Source: Bradyrhizobium canariense (GTDB taxonomy: Bacteria; Pseudomonadota; Alphaproteobacteria; Rhizobiales; Xanthobacteraceae). Taken from it: 64,000 nucleotides of DNA. Position 1 is the stretch's first letter. Each line of letters opens with the position of its first letter. The position numbers and the translations under genes are program-made. Below the pieces are notes generated by a model. That model had not been told where the DNA came from. It searched no databases and worked only from the letters and a program-made list of their open reading frames with translations. Of the stretch, positions 39,200 to 48,642 are shown in pieces. The stretch lies in the NCBI RefSeq assembly GCF_900105125.1, contig NZ_LT629750.1, positions 5,359,001 through 5,423,000 on the forward strand. Direction: 5' to 3'.

Positions 39200-39936
39200 T
39201 GATCATGAAGATGTTTTTCCGGCGCCAGACCAGGATCATGCAGATCGCCCGTTGCGTCGGCGTGTCCGCTGTCGCGTTCGCACTACTCCTGGCGGGTGAT
39301 GCCCGCGCACAGAGTGCGGTGCAGGGCGTGCCCAATGCCATGCAGGGCTTTTCGCAGAACCGCGACCAGCCAATCCAGATCGAAGCCGCGACGCTGGAGA
39401 TGCGCGACAAGAAAAAGGAAGCAACGTTTTCCGGCAATGTGAAGGTGGTGCAGGGCGATACCACCATGACGTCGAAGACGCTCGTGGTGTTCTACGATTC
39501 TAGCTCGCCTGCGGCCGCGGCCGGCGCGCCGGGGGCCAATGCGAAAGCGCCAGCTAAATCGGCGCCGACGCCGTCCGCACCGATCCAGTCCGCTACCCCG
39601 GGGCCCGGCGGCAGCTCGTCGATTCGCCGGCTGGAAGCCCGAGGTAACGTCGTCGTCACCCAGAAGGATCAGGTCGTGACCGGCGAAACCGCGGTGTTCG
39701 ACACCAAGACCAATCTCGTCACCATGCTTGGCGGCGTGGTTCTGACCCAGGGCAAGAACGTGCTGCGCGGCGACCGGCTGATGGTAGACATGACGACCGG
39801 CGTGTCGCGGGTCGAATCGGATAGCGGCAAGGTCCAGGGCCTGTTCATCTCGTCCGGCCAGGGCGGCGGTCCGGGTATCCCGGGTCTCGCCTCTCCCGCC
39901 CCGGGGGCGGCACCGGGAGCAACCAAACCGAAATAA
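39196..39936 (+). CDS. lptA: LPS transport periplasmic protein LptA (OstA-like)
   Basis: Periplasmic bridge for LPS. A signal peptide runs to about residue 38 (ALLLAGDARAQS), followed by an OstA/LptA jellyroll: IQIEAATLEMRDKKKEATFSGNVKVVQGD and later VTGETAVFDTKTNLVTMLGGVVLTQGKNVLRGDRLMVDM. A Pro/Ala-rich linker of about 40 residues interrupts the jellyroll, and a Gly/Pro-rich tail ends it. It lies between lptC and lptB as expected. Confidence 0.92.
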   Translation: MMIMKMFFRRQTRIMQIARCVGVSAVAFALLLAGDARAQSAVQGVPNAMQGFSQNRDQPIQIEAATLEMRDKKKEATFSGNVKVVQGDTTMTSKTLVVFYDSSSPAAAAGAPGANAKAPAKSAPTPSAPIQSATPGPGGSSSIRRLEARGNVVVTQKDQVVTGETAVFDTKTNLVTMLGGVVLTQGKNVLRGDRLMVDMTTGVSRVESDSGKVQGLFISSGQGGGPGIPGLASPAPGAAPGATKPK

Positions 39937-40025
39937 TATCAATCACTTGTAGGTTAGGTGCACCTGCTACGGTTGAAGCTGGCTGCACGAACCTCTATCT
40001 ACGGCCAGCCGGCGCGGGGGACAGA

Positions 40026-40047
40026 CGCCTCTAAATCGAGGTGTTTT
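40026..40047 (+). terminator. Weak hairpin with T-run after lptA
   Basis: CGCCTC at 40026-40031 pairs with GAGGTG at 40038-40043 (one G-U), followed by TTTT. It lies in the 223-nt lptA-lptB gap and could reduce read-through into lptB. The stem is short, so this is tentative. Confidence 0.35.
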
Positions 40048-40159
40048 GCTGGGCAATGGATATCCATTCATTCATGGTTCGCGAGCGAATCGAATCGCCC
40101 CGGGCATGTCGTGGGATCTCCGTGAGAGGCTGAGCAACGGAAAGGCTGAGCAAGCGGCG

Positions 40160-41173
40160 ATGGTGGATTTACTCAGCATGTTCCGGCGACGTCCGGCGAA
40201 GCGCAAGCCGCCAGGATTTGCGCGCTCGCATGACGACATCACCGCGCTCGGCGATTCCCTCGGCGGCATGCTGACAAGCGCGGTGCGCGATGCGCCGCCG
40301 ATTGCGCGCGATGCCCCGGTGCCGCGAATTGATCCGCCTCACGCCGATCCGCCACGCGCTGAACGGCCGCCTCCGGCCCAGGAGCCGCGTCCGCGGCCCA
40401 AAGCCAAGACCAACGGCGCGGCGGCCGCTGCCCCGCGGCTATTGAAGCGGCCGGGCTACCTGGCTGTGCATAGCGTGGAAAAGAGTTTCGGCACCCGCCA
40501 GGTGGTGCGCGGCGTCAGCATCTATGTTCGCCGCGGCGAAGCGGTCGGTTTGCTGGGTCCGAATGGCGCCGGCAAGACCACGGTGTTCTACATGATCACC
40601 GGCCTGATTCCGGCCGATCGCGGCGCGATCGAGCTCGACGGCCACGACGTCACCAAGCTGCCAATGTATCAGCGCGCCCGGCTCGGAATCGGCTATTTGC
40701 CGCAGGAGGCCTCGATCTTCCGTGGCCTTTCGGTGGAGCAGAATATCCGTGCGGTGCTCGAAGTCGTCGAGCCCAACAAGAAGAAGCGCGAGGCCGAACT
40801 GGATTCACTCCTCGATGAATTCAACATCACGCGCCTGCGTAAAACGCCGTCGATCGCGCTCTCCGGCGGCGAGCGTCGCCGCGTCGAGATCGCGCGTGCG
40901 CTGGCGACGCGGCCCAATTACATGCTGCTCGACGAACCGTTCGCCGGCATCGATCCGATCGCGGTGGGCGACATTCAGGATCTGGTCCGCCATCTCACCA
41001 ATCGCGGCATCGGCGTCTTGATTACCGACCACAATGTGCGGGAAACGCTTGGCCTGACCGACCGCGCCTATATCGTCTATGCCGGCGAGATCTTGACAGA
41101 AGGCAGCCCGGACGAGATCGTCAACGATCCGGATGTCCGGCGCCTTTACCTTGGCGAGGAATTCCGCCTCTAA
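40160..41173 (+). CDS. lptB: LPS export ABC transporter ATP-binding protein LptB with N-terminal extension
   Basis: The ATPase of the LptBFGC exporter. Walker A GPNGAGKTTV, signature LSGGERRRVEIARAL, Walker B YMLLDEPFAGID and the switch His in ITDHNVRETL are all present. The usual LptB is about 240 residues; this one is 337 because roughly 95 Pro/Ala/Arg-rich residues precede the domain. I start it at the ATG at 40160 (MVDLLSMFRRRPAKRK). Other in-frame ATGs at 40046 and 40106 would lengthen it further. rpoN follows, as in other rhizobia. Confidence 0.93.
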   Translation: MVDLLSMFRRRPAKRKPPGFARSHDDITALGDSLGGMLTSAVRDAPPIARDAPVPRIDPPHADPPRAERPPPAQEPRPRPKAKTNGAAAAAPRLLKRPGYLAVHSVEKSFGTRQVVRGVSIYVRRGEAVGLLGPNGAGKTTVFYMITGLIPADRGAIELDGHDVTKLPMYQRARLGIGYLPQEASIFRGLSVEQNIRAVLEVVEPNKKKREAELDSLLDEFNITRLRKTPSIALSGGERRRVEIARALATRPNYMLLDEPFAGIDPIAVGDIQDLVRHLTNRGIGVLITDHNVRETLGLTDRAYIVYAGEILTEGSPDEIVNDPDVRRLYLGEEFRL

Positions 41174-41264
41174 TCAATTTTTCTAATCAGTCAAGCCGTG
41201 TACATCGGCCTTGGACTAAGTTAAGCAAGAATCGGACCAACTTCAGGGAACGGTTCTTGCCTTC

Positions 41265-42917
41265 ATGGCGCTGACGCAGAGATTAGAGTTCCGCCAGTCG
41301 CAGTCGCTGGTAATGACGCCGCAGCTGATGCAGGCGATCAAGCTGCTGCAACTGTCTAATCTCGACCTCTCGGCCTTTGTCGAGGAGGAACTGGAGCGAA
41401 ATCCGCTGCTCGAGCGCGCCAGCGACGGCCCTGAGTCTCCGGTGGCGGGCGAACCGGGACCGGAACGGCCCGATTTTTCCGATTCCGACGATTCATCTTA
41501 CGGCGACGCAAGCGCCGACCGCACCGAAATGGGCCACGGGCCGGCTGGCGACGGTTCTGAGCCGGTGCAGGAAGAATGGCTCAATAGCGATCTCGGCAGC
41601 CGCGCGGAGATCGAGCAGACCCTCGACACCGGCCTCGACAACGTGTTCACCGAAGAGCCGGCCGAGGCTGCGGCGCGAACCGCGCAGGACGCGGCGCCGA
41701 CCGCCTATACGGAATGGGGCGGCGGCGCCTCCAACGACGACGAATATAATCTCGAAGCCTTCGTCGCCGCGGAAGTGACGCTTGGCGGCCATCTCGCCGA
41801 GCAACTGGCGGTAGCGATCGCTGCGCCGGCGCAACGCATGATCGGGCAATATCTGATCGACCTGGTGGACGAGGCCGGCTATTTGCCGGCCGATCTGGGA
41901 CAGGCCGCCGAGCGGCTCGGCGCGTCGTCGCAAGACGTGGAAGCCGTGCTCGCGGTGCTGCAGAAGTTCGACCCGCCCGGGATCTGCGCGCGTAACCTGA
42001 GCGAGTGCCTTGCGATCCAGTTGCGCGAACTCAATCGTTACGATCCCGCGATGCAGGCGCTGGTCGAGCATCTGGATCTGCTCGCCAAACGCGATATAGC
42101 GGCGCTGCGGAAACTGTGCGGCGTCGATGATGACGATATCGCCGAAATGATCGGCGAAATTCGCCGCCTCGATCCCAAGCCCGGCTTGAAGTTCGGCGCC
42201 TCGCGAATGCAGACCGTGGTGCCGGATGTCTATGTGCGGCCCGGCCCCGACGGCGGCTGGCATGTCGAACTCAACAGCGACACGTTGCCGCGCGTGCTGG
42301 TCAATCAGGTCTATTACACCGAGCTGTCGAAGACGATCCGCAAGGACGGCGACAAATCCTATTTCACCGATTGCCTGCAGAATGCCACCTGGCTGGTGCG
42401 CGCGCTCGATCAGCGCGCCCGCACCATCCTGAAGGTCGCGACCGAAATCGTGCGCCAGCAGGACGGCTTCTTTACCCACGGCGTGGCGCACCTAAGGCCG
42501 CTTAATCTCAAGGCGGTCGCCGACGCGATCCAGATGCATGAATCGACGGTGTCGCGGGTGACCGCCAACAAATACATGGCGACCAATCGCGGCAGTTTCG
42601 AATTGAAGTATTTCTTCACCGCGTCGATCGCATCCGCCGACGGCGGCGAGGCCCATTCCGCGGAGGCTGTGCGTCACCACATCAAGCAATTGATCGATGC
42701 GGAAGATCCGGCGACGATCCTTTCCGACGACACCATCGTGGAACGATTGCGCGCATCCGGCATTGATATCGCCCGCCGCACCGTTGCGAAATATCGCGAG
42801 GCGATGCGAATACCGTCCTCGGTGCAGCGCCGCCGTGACAAACAGAGCATGCTTGGTAATGCCCTTTCGGCCTCTGCCGCACCTTCCGACCGCTCCCGCG
42901 ACACCGCGCCGGCCTGA
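41265..42917 (+). CDS. rpoN: RNA polymerase sigma-54 factor RpoN
   Basis: Sigma-54 directs RNA polymerase to GG/GC promoters of nitrogen, transport and motility genes, with enhancer-binding activators. The Gln-rich activator region I (residues 1-50, QSLVMTPQLMQAIKLLQLSN) is followed by an acidic region II, the core-binding domain, and the C-terminal HTH and RpoN box (ARRTVAKYREAM). Length is 550 residues. The order lptB-rpoN-hpf-ptsN is the standard rhizobial one. B. japonicum has two rpoN copies; this context fits one of them. Confidence 0.97.
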   Translation: MALTQRLEFRQSQSLVMTPQLMQAIKLLQLSNLDLSAFVEEELERNPLLERASDGPESPVAGEPGPERPDFSDSDDSSYGDASADRTEMGHGPAGDGSEPVQEEWLNSDLGSRAEIEQTLDTGLDNVFTEEPAEAAARTAQDAAPTAYTEWGGGASNDDEYNLEAFVAAEVTLGGHLAEQLAVAIAAPAQRMIGQYLIDLVDEAGYLPADLGQAAERLGASSQDVEAVLAVLQKFDPPGICARNLSECLAIQLRELNRYDPAMQALVEHLDLLAKRDIAALRKLCGVDDDDIAEMIGEIRRLDPKPGLKFGASRMQTVVPDVYVRPGPDGGWHVELNSDTLPRVLVNQVYYTELSKTIRKDGDKSYFTDCLQNATWLVRALDQRARTILKVATEIVRQQDGFFTHGVAHLRPLNLKAVADAIQMHESTVSRVTANKYMATNRGSFELKYFFTASIASADGGEAHSAEAVRHHIKQLIDAEDPATILSDDTIVERLRASGIDIARRTVAKYREAMRIPSSVQRRRDKQSMLGNALSASAAPSDRSRDTAPA

Positions 42918-42979
42918 TTGCGTGCCGGCCAAATCGGAATAGTCTCGGCTCCATTCCAGAACCAATCGAGGCCATCAAC

Positions 42980-43591
42980 ATGACCCTTCGGATCTCGGGA
43001 AAAAGCATCAGCATCGGCGAGGCGCTGCGCGGCCGCGTCAGCGAGCGCACCGAGGAAGTCCTTCGCAAATATTTCGATGGCAATTACTCCGGCCACATCA
43101 CGCTCAGCAAGGACGGCTTCGGTTTCCGCACCGACTGCGCGCTGCATCTGGATTCCGGCATCACGCTGGAGGCCGATTCCAACGCTCCCGATGCCTATGC
43201 CAGCGCCGATCAGGCGCTGCTGATGATCGAAAAACGGCTGCGCCGCTACAAGAGCCGTCTCAAGGACCGCTCGGCCCGCAAGGCCTATGTTGCATCCGCA
43301 GCCCTTGCGGAGATCGCGGCGCCAACGCTGGATGCGCCGAGCTATGTGATCGAAGCGCCGGCGTCCGACGGCGAATCCGAGATGGATAGCTACAACGCCG
43401 TGATTATCGCGGAGGCGACGACATCGCTGAAACGGCTGTCGGTCAGCGAGGCGGTGATGGAACTGGACCTGACCGGTGCCGCCTGCATGGTATTCCAGCA
43501 CGGCTCCAGCGGCCGGGTGAACATCATTTACCGCCGGGCGGACGGCAATGTCGGCTGGATCGATCCGCCCAGCGTTACCGCGGGGGAGTAA
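42980..43591 (+). CDS. hpf: Ribosome hibernation-promoting factor, long form
   Basis: Binds stationary-phase ribosomes and promotes dimerisation into inactive 100S particles. The N-terminal HPF/YfiA domain (residues 1-100: LRISGKSISIGEALRGRVSERTEEVLRKYF) and the C-terminal dimerisation domain (about 145-200: KRLSVSEAVMELDLTGAACMVFQHGSSGRVNIIYRRADGN) mark the 203-residue long form. It lies 62 nt after rpoN and is probably part of the same transcript. Confidence 0.95.
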   Translation: MTLRISGKSISIGEALRGRVSERTEEVLRKYFDGNYSGHITLSKDGFGFRTDCALHLDSGITLEADSNAPDAYASADQALLMIEKRLRRYKSRLKDRSARKAYVASAALAEIAAPTLDAPSYVIEAPASDGESEMDSYNAVIIAEATTSLKRLSVSEAVMELDLTGAACMVFQHGSSGRVNIIYRRADGNVGWIDPPSVTAGE

Positions 43592-43598
43592 AATGCCC

Positions 43599-43749
43599 GC
43601 AGGCATTGACGCCTTCCAAGGCCCTCCCTATGGTCCGCCACCCTTAAGGATAGGGCCAAGGATAGCTTGGGGAACACGCTTGCGGCAGTTGGCACCGGGC
43701 AAGCGTTGGAGTAGAAGCCCCCCGGTCGGGACCCAGGCGTGAAACCTGC
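43599..43749 (+). ncRNA. Possible structured non-coding RNA between hpf and ptsN
   Basis: The 237-nt gap 43592-43828 holds an unusual density of pairing. The ends can close as GCAGG/CCTGC and CGCC/GGCG, GGTCC pairs with GGACC further in, and the apex is a CGCTTGC/GCAAGCG hairpin (43677-43705). Local alternatives GGCCCT/AGGGCC and CCAAG/CTTGG also exist. The rod shape with internal loops is reminiscent of 6S RNA, but I cannot match conserved 6S bases. It may equally be a ptsN leader. Confidence 0.3.
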
Positions 43750-43828
43750 CTCCCGTCGTATCTTCTTGACGCTACCGCTTTAAAACCTATTTCGCACCCT
43801 GACGGTTTAATTCACCTCGGAACGCCCA

Positions 43829-44290
43829 ATGACGATTACCGATCTGGTCGCACCCGAGGCGATACTCCCCGCATTGAAGGTCAACAGCAAAAAGCAGGCG
43901 CTGCAGGAACTGGCAGCGCGGGCGGCCAGCCTGACCGGGCAAAACGAGCGCGCGGTTTTCGAAGTTCTGCTGCAACGCGAGAAACTGGGAACCACAGCGG
44001 TTGGCTACGGCGTCGCCATCCCGCACGGCAAGCTGCCCAAGCTCGAAAAGCTGTTCGGGCTTTTTGCCCGTCTCGAACGCCCGATCGATTTCGAGGCGAT
44101 GGACGGTCAGCCGGTCGACCTGGTGTTCCTGCTGCTGGCGCCGGAGGGTGCAGGCGCCGATCACCTGAAGGCGCTGGCGCGGATCGCCCGGCTGTTGCGG
44201 GACGTAGACGTCGCCAAGAAGCTGCGCGCCTCGCGCGATGCGCAGGCGATCTACTCGGTGCTGGCGCTGCCGCCGGCGAGCGCCGCCTAG
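43829..44290 (+). CDS. ptsN: PTS IIA-like nitrogen regulatory protein PtsN
   Basis: EIIA-Ntr, the terminal phospho-acceptor of the nitrogen PTS, which controls K+ transport, ABC transporters and metabolism rather than sugar uptake. The 153-residue protein has the phosphorylated His in GVAIPHGKLP near residue 66 and family stretches TTAVGYG and LVFLLLAPEGAGADHLKALARIARLL. It closes the rpoN-hpf-ptsN cluster. Confidence 0.96.
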   Translation: MTITDLVAPEAILPALKVNSKKQALQELAARAASLTGQNERAVFEVLLQREKLGTTAVGYGVAIPHGKLPKLEKLFGLFARLERPIDFEAMDGQPVDLVFLLLAPEGAGADHLKALARIARLLRDVDVAKKLRASRDAQAIYSVLALPPASAA

Positions 44291-44352
44291 GATACAGCCT
44301 TCATAGCCTCGCGCTCCCGGCTGGTTCGCCAAGCCTGCAGTGACTCGGTCCG

Positions 44353-45228
44353 TCACCTTTCCGAAAGCGCGAGAAATCCGGCGAGGCAGGGATTTTTGTT
44401 GGCCGGTGACCAATATAAAAGCTGATCGATCATGGGCGGATCGTCGACCTTTCTGAATACGGCGCCTTTGATCTGAGAACGCTGCATCGATGCCGGCACG
44501 AAGGCGATCCCAAGCCCTTCGGCGACAAAGTTGACGATGGTTTGCTGCAGATAAACCTCAAGCCCAATGATCGGATCAAAACCCGCGGCCCGGCAGCACT
44601 GGACGATGCTCGCATGAAGCGACGGCACCTGGTCGCGCGGGACGATTAAAAACCGCTCTTGCGAGAGATCCTCGACTTTGATCTTTCTCGATTTCGCCAA
44701 CGGGTGACGTTCCGGCAAGACCAGATTGAGCGGCTCCCGAAACAGCGGGCGGGCTTCGAAGCGCGAACCTTCACTGCCGGGGAAACTTATCGCGATATCG
44801 ATCACGCCATCCTTCAAATCGCTTTCCAGCGCATTTGGCATCAATTCGCGGACCCGCAGATCGACATCGGGGAAGGCCCGCTTATAGCGGCGGGTCAAAT
44901 CAGGCACGACGCTATAGGCGGCGCACATCGTGAAACCCATGGTGAGCTGACCGGCTTCCCCGCGTCCCGTGGCTGCGGCATTGCGCGTTGCCTGCGCGAC
45001 AAGACGAAGAATCTCGGTGGCATCCGATTGGAATTGGCGTCCGGCCGCGGTTAACGCGACGCCTTTTGGCGAACGCACAAACAGCGCGGTTCCGAGTTCC
45101 TGCTCCAATGCTGCGATCTGCCGGCTCAGCGGCGGCTGGGACATATGCAGACGTTCGGCGGCGCGACCAAAATTGCCGAGGTTCGCCAGTTCGCAAAAAT
45201 AGCGCAGCTGATTGAGAGAGGGCGCCAT
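44353..45228 (-). CDS. LysR family transcriptional regulator
   Basis: A 291-residue LTTR. The N-terminal winged HTH is LNQLRYFCELANLGNFGRAAERLHMSQPPLSRQIAALEQELG, followed by the two-lobed effector-binding domain with GFTMCAAYSVVPDL and GLGIAFVPAS. The ATG at 45228 fits the usual MxxxLNQLRYF start. It is divergent from an AEC transporter gene, 101 nt away, which it probably controls. The inducer is unknown. Confidence 0.92.
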   Translation of the reverse strand: MAPSLNQLRYFCELANLGNFGRAAERLHMSQPPLSRQIAALEQELGTALFVRSPKGVALTAAGRQFQSDATEILRLVAQATRNAAATGRGEAGQLTMGFTMCAAYSVVPDLTRRYKRAFPDVDLRVRELMPNALESDLKDGVIDIAISFPGSEGSRFEARPLFREPLNLVLPERHPLAKSRKIKVEDLSQERFLIVPRDQVPSLHASIVQCCRAAGFDPIIGLEVYLQQTIVNFVAEGLGIAFVPASMQRSQIKGAVFRKVDDPPMIDQLLYWSPANKNPCLAGFLALSER

Positions 45229-45329
45229 CGCGTGCCATACCCTTAAGGTATTGAAATGAGCCAAAACAGCATTGGAATGGAATAGCTCGCTTCGGTAGTC
45301 AACAGGCTGTCGATTTGAAGGATTCCGCC

Positions 45330-46277
45330 ATGCTTACGTCGCTGTCTGTGGTCTGCCCGGTGTTTGCCGTGATCGTCGCGGGTTTTGCCTGCGGCCGGCT
45401 GGGATTGCTCGGGCCTACTGCAAGCTCGGAGCTGAACCGCTTTGTCGTCTACCTCGCCTTGCCCGCCTTGTTGTTCCAGGTCATGTTCGAGGCGAACTGG
45501 CCGACCTTGTGGCAGCCGGGTTTCATCGCGTCGTTTGCGATCGGCATCGTCGTCATCTTCGGCGGCACCCTGATCTACCGCGTCGCGAGCGGGCATCATC
45601 TGACGGATGCATCGATCGATGCTCTGAACGCGGGCTACGCCAATGTCGGCTACATCGGATTTCCGCTCTGTGAGATGATTTTCGGGCGCCAAAGCCTGGC
45701 TCTGGTGACGATCGCGACCATCATGACCGTCAGCGTCTTGTTCGCGATCGCGATCATCTTTGTGGAAATAGGCCTGCAGACCGAGCGCCGTGTGCATCGC
45801 CTGTTCGCGAAGATTGGAAAGGCGCTGATCCGCAATCCGTTGCTGGTTGCACCGTTGCTGGGTGTCTTATGGTCGACATTCAATACGCCGGTCCCGGAAG
45901 CCGCCAAGGCCGTGCTTCATATGCTGGGCGCGGCGGCCAGCCCCTGCGCGTTGGTGTCGCTGGGTCTGTTCCTCGCCGCCAAGCACCGCGGCAGCCGTTC
46001 AAGCCGACCGGTCGCGGTCGCGCTCACGGCGCTGAAACTGGTCATCCAGCCTGCAATCGTCGCCGTTTGCGCCTATGGCATCTTCAAGCTGCAGCCGGTG
46101 CCGGCTGCGGTCGTTGTGCTGCTCTCGGCATTGCCGACAGGGACAGGCCCGTTCATGGTCGCGGAGTTCTATAAGCGCGAGGCTGTTGTGACGTCGGGCA
46201 CGATTCTTTTCACGACGATGGCCTCCGTCGTCTCGTTGACCGCGTGCCTTGTGCTGGTAGGCCACGTCCAGCACTGA
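45330..46277 (+). CDS. AEC (auxin efflux carrier) family transporter
   Basis: A 315-residue, roughly ten-helix permease of the AEC family, which includes malonate and other organic-acid carriers. Family features include NRFVVYLALPALLFQ in the first half, NAGYANVGYIGFPL in the middle, and LPTGTGPFMVAEFY in the last third. AAGGA precedes the ATG at 45330. It is divergently paired with the LysR gene. The 196-nt gap after it contains no gene I can support. Confidence 0.88.
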   Translation: MLTSLSVVCPVFAVIVAGFACGRLGLLGPTASSELNRFVVYLALPALLFQVMFEANWPTLWQPGFIASFAIGIVVIFGGTLIYRVASGHHLTDASIDALNAGYANVGYIGFPLCEMIFGRQSLALVTIATIMTVSVLFAIAIIFVEIGLQTERRVHRLFAKIGKALIRNPLLVAPLLGVLWSTFNTPVPEAAKAVLHMLGAAASPCALVSLGLFLAAKHRGSRSSRPVAVALTALKLVIQPAIVAVCAYGIFKLQPVPAAVVVLLSALPTGTGPFMVAEFYKREAVVTSGTILFTTMASVVSLTACLVLVGHVQH

Positions 46278-46473
46278 CGATCGACGGCAGGTCTGCCGGA
46301 AATTTGCAGCTTGCCAGATACGCGAGTTAGTCCCCGATTCCCCGAGGACAACACCCGTACCGTAAATTCGTGTCGGTGATTTCAGCAGAGACAGCTGCGC
46401 CGCCAACGACGCGGGCAAGGGCCGGGTCGGTGACGGCGGTAAACTGCCTTCAGTGACGCCGCCAAGTGGCGGG

Positions 46474-46740
46474 TCAGTGTACGCTGACGGCCTGGAGCTC
46501 GTTGCTCCATGCGTTCGCAATCGCCGCCTCGCGGCTGTCGGTCAGCATGATCGGGGTGCCATCGGCGGCGTGGAGCGCAAACAGCTTCAATCCCGGTGCA
46601 ATCTTCGGCGCCTGTGGAAACAGGTCCGGTACGTCCTCGGAACGCACCTGCTTCACATAGGCGATATGGCCTTCGCCGAGATGGGCCAGCGCCTCGGGGG
46701 TGACGCTCGTCGGTTCGTACGCGAAACTAACTTCAGTCAT
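46474..46740 (-). CDS. DUF1150 family protein
   Basis: An 88-residue protein with the DUF1150 pattern: TPEALAHLGEGHIAYVKQVRSEDV, then FALHAADGTPIMLTDSREAAIANAWSNEL. The family commonly sits next to small heat-shock genes in rhizobia. Here it lies 51 nt after hsp20 on the same strand, so it should be heat-inducible through the hsp20 promoter. No biochemical role is known to me. Confidence 0.88.
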   Translation of the reverse strand: MTEVSFAYEPTSVTPEALAHLGEGHIAYVKQVRSEDVPDLFPQAPKIAPGLKLFALHAADGTPIMLTDSREAAIANAWSNELQAVSVH

Positions 46741-46791
46741 GGTCTCGACTCCTTTGTGAGACTAAGCGGTCGAGTCCGCTACTCGTTCCCA

Positions 46792-47217
46792 TTATTCGTG
46801 TTCATTGATAGCGATTGTCTTAACGACCTTCTCCGGCTCAGGCCGGGCGAGGTCGATCGACAACAGCCCGTTCTTCAAGTCCGCGCCCAGCACCAACATC
46901 CCCTCCGCCAGCACGAAGGTGCGCTGGAAGTGGCGCGCGGCGATGCCGCGATGGATGTATTGCCGGGCCTTGTCGTCCTGCTGGCGGCCCCGGATCACGA
47001 GCTGGTTTTCCTCAATGGTTACATCGAGTTGGTCACGGGTGAAGCCCGCCACCGCCAGCGTGATGCGCAGCCGTTCGGGCTGGCCGTTGGCACGATCGCA
47101 CCGCTCGATGTTGTAGGGAGGATAACCGTCGGCGCCTTTCACGACGCGATCGAGCGCACGCTCGATCTCGTCGAATCCCAAAAGGAACGGACTGGATAAC
47201 GAAGGAACACGAGACAT
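46792..47217 (-). CDS. Small heat-shock protein, Hsp20/IbpA family
   Basis: A 141-residue ATP-independent holdase. The alpha-crystallin domain runs from about residue 40 to 130 (YNIERC, then RITLAVAGFTRDQLDVTIEENQLVIRG and GLLSIDLARPEPE). AGAGGA before the ATG at 47217 supports this start over one 16 codons upstream. Expression is probably controlled twice: a heat-shock sigma promoter at 47305-47334, and a hairpin that hides the ribosome-binding site. Confidence 0.95.
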   Translation of the reverse strand: MSRVPSLSSPFLLGFDEIERALDRVVKGADGYPPYNIERCDRANGQPERLRITLAVAGFTRDQLDVTIEENQLVIRGRQQDDKARQYIHRGIAARHFQRTFVLAEGMLVLGADLKNGLLSIDLARPEPEKVVKTIAINEHE

Positions 47218-47219
47218 TA

Positions 47220-47243
47220 CAAAGTCCTCTCGAAGCGACTTTG
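47220..47243 (-). promoter_or_regulatory. ROSE-like RNA thermometer hairpin before hsp20
   Basis: In the mRNA, CAAAGUC pairs with GACUUUG (7 bp), and the pairing covers part of the AGAGGA ribosome-binding site, ending 2 nt before the AUG. The 5' arm continues into UCGCU, which matches the U(U/C)GCU motif known opposite the Shine-Dalgarno of ROSE elements. Two further hairpins (about 47245-47263 and 47280-47294) lie upstream in an 80-nt leader, the usual ROSE layout. Confidence 0.7.
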
Positions 47244-47304
47244 AGGGGCCCTTGCGGCACCCCATTTGTGGCCGGCCGGCGGACTTGCCGTCCGGTTAAC
47301 AGCG

Positions 47305-47334
47305 AATATGGGCATGATTTGGCAGGGGTTCAAG
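47305..47334 (-). promoter_or_regulatory. Heat-shock (RpoH) promoter of hsp20
   Basis: On the minus strand CTTGAA (47334-47329) and CCCATATT (47312-47305) are separated by 16 nt, close to the sigma-32 consensus CTTGAA...CCCATnT. The predicted transcript start is near 47298, about 80 nt before the hsp20 start codon. Confidence 0.75.
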
Positions 47335-47438
47335 CGCCCGGGAACCCGCTCCCCAGCATCCTTCGGGGCGCGATCGCAAGGAGCGAACGGGAACTCTCGA
47401 GCTTGTCGCCACCCGCTTCCGAATGACGACATGGAGGC

Positions 47439-48524
<1,086 letters not shown>

Positions 48525-48543
48525 TGGGGCTACCTCCGGGAAC

Positions 48544-48632
48544 GGCGAATAGCGAATGGCGGATAGCGAACAGGGAAGAGTGGGAATGTCTCAGCACATC
48601 GTCCATTCGCCATTCGCCACTCGCTATTCGCC
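48544..48632. repeat. Inverted repeat in the ugpE-ugpC gap
   Basis: A 27-bp arm at 48544-48570 (starting ggcgaatagcgaatggcg) is an inverted copy of 48606-48632 at 24 of 27 positions. It could form a long hairpin in the mRNA and lower ugpC expression relative to upstream genes. Confidence 0.75.
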
Positions 48633-48642
48633 ATCTTCCCCA

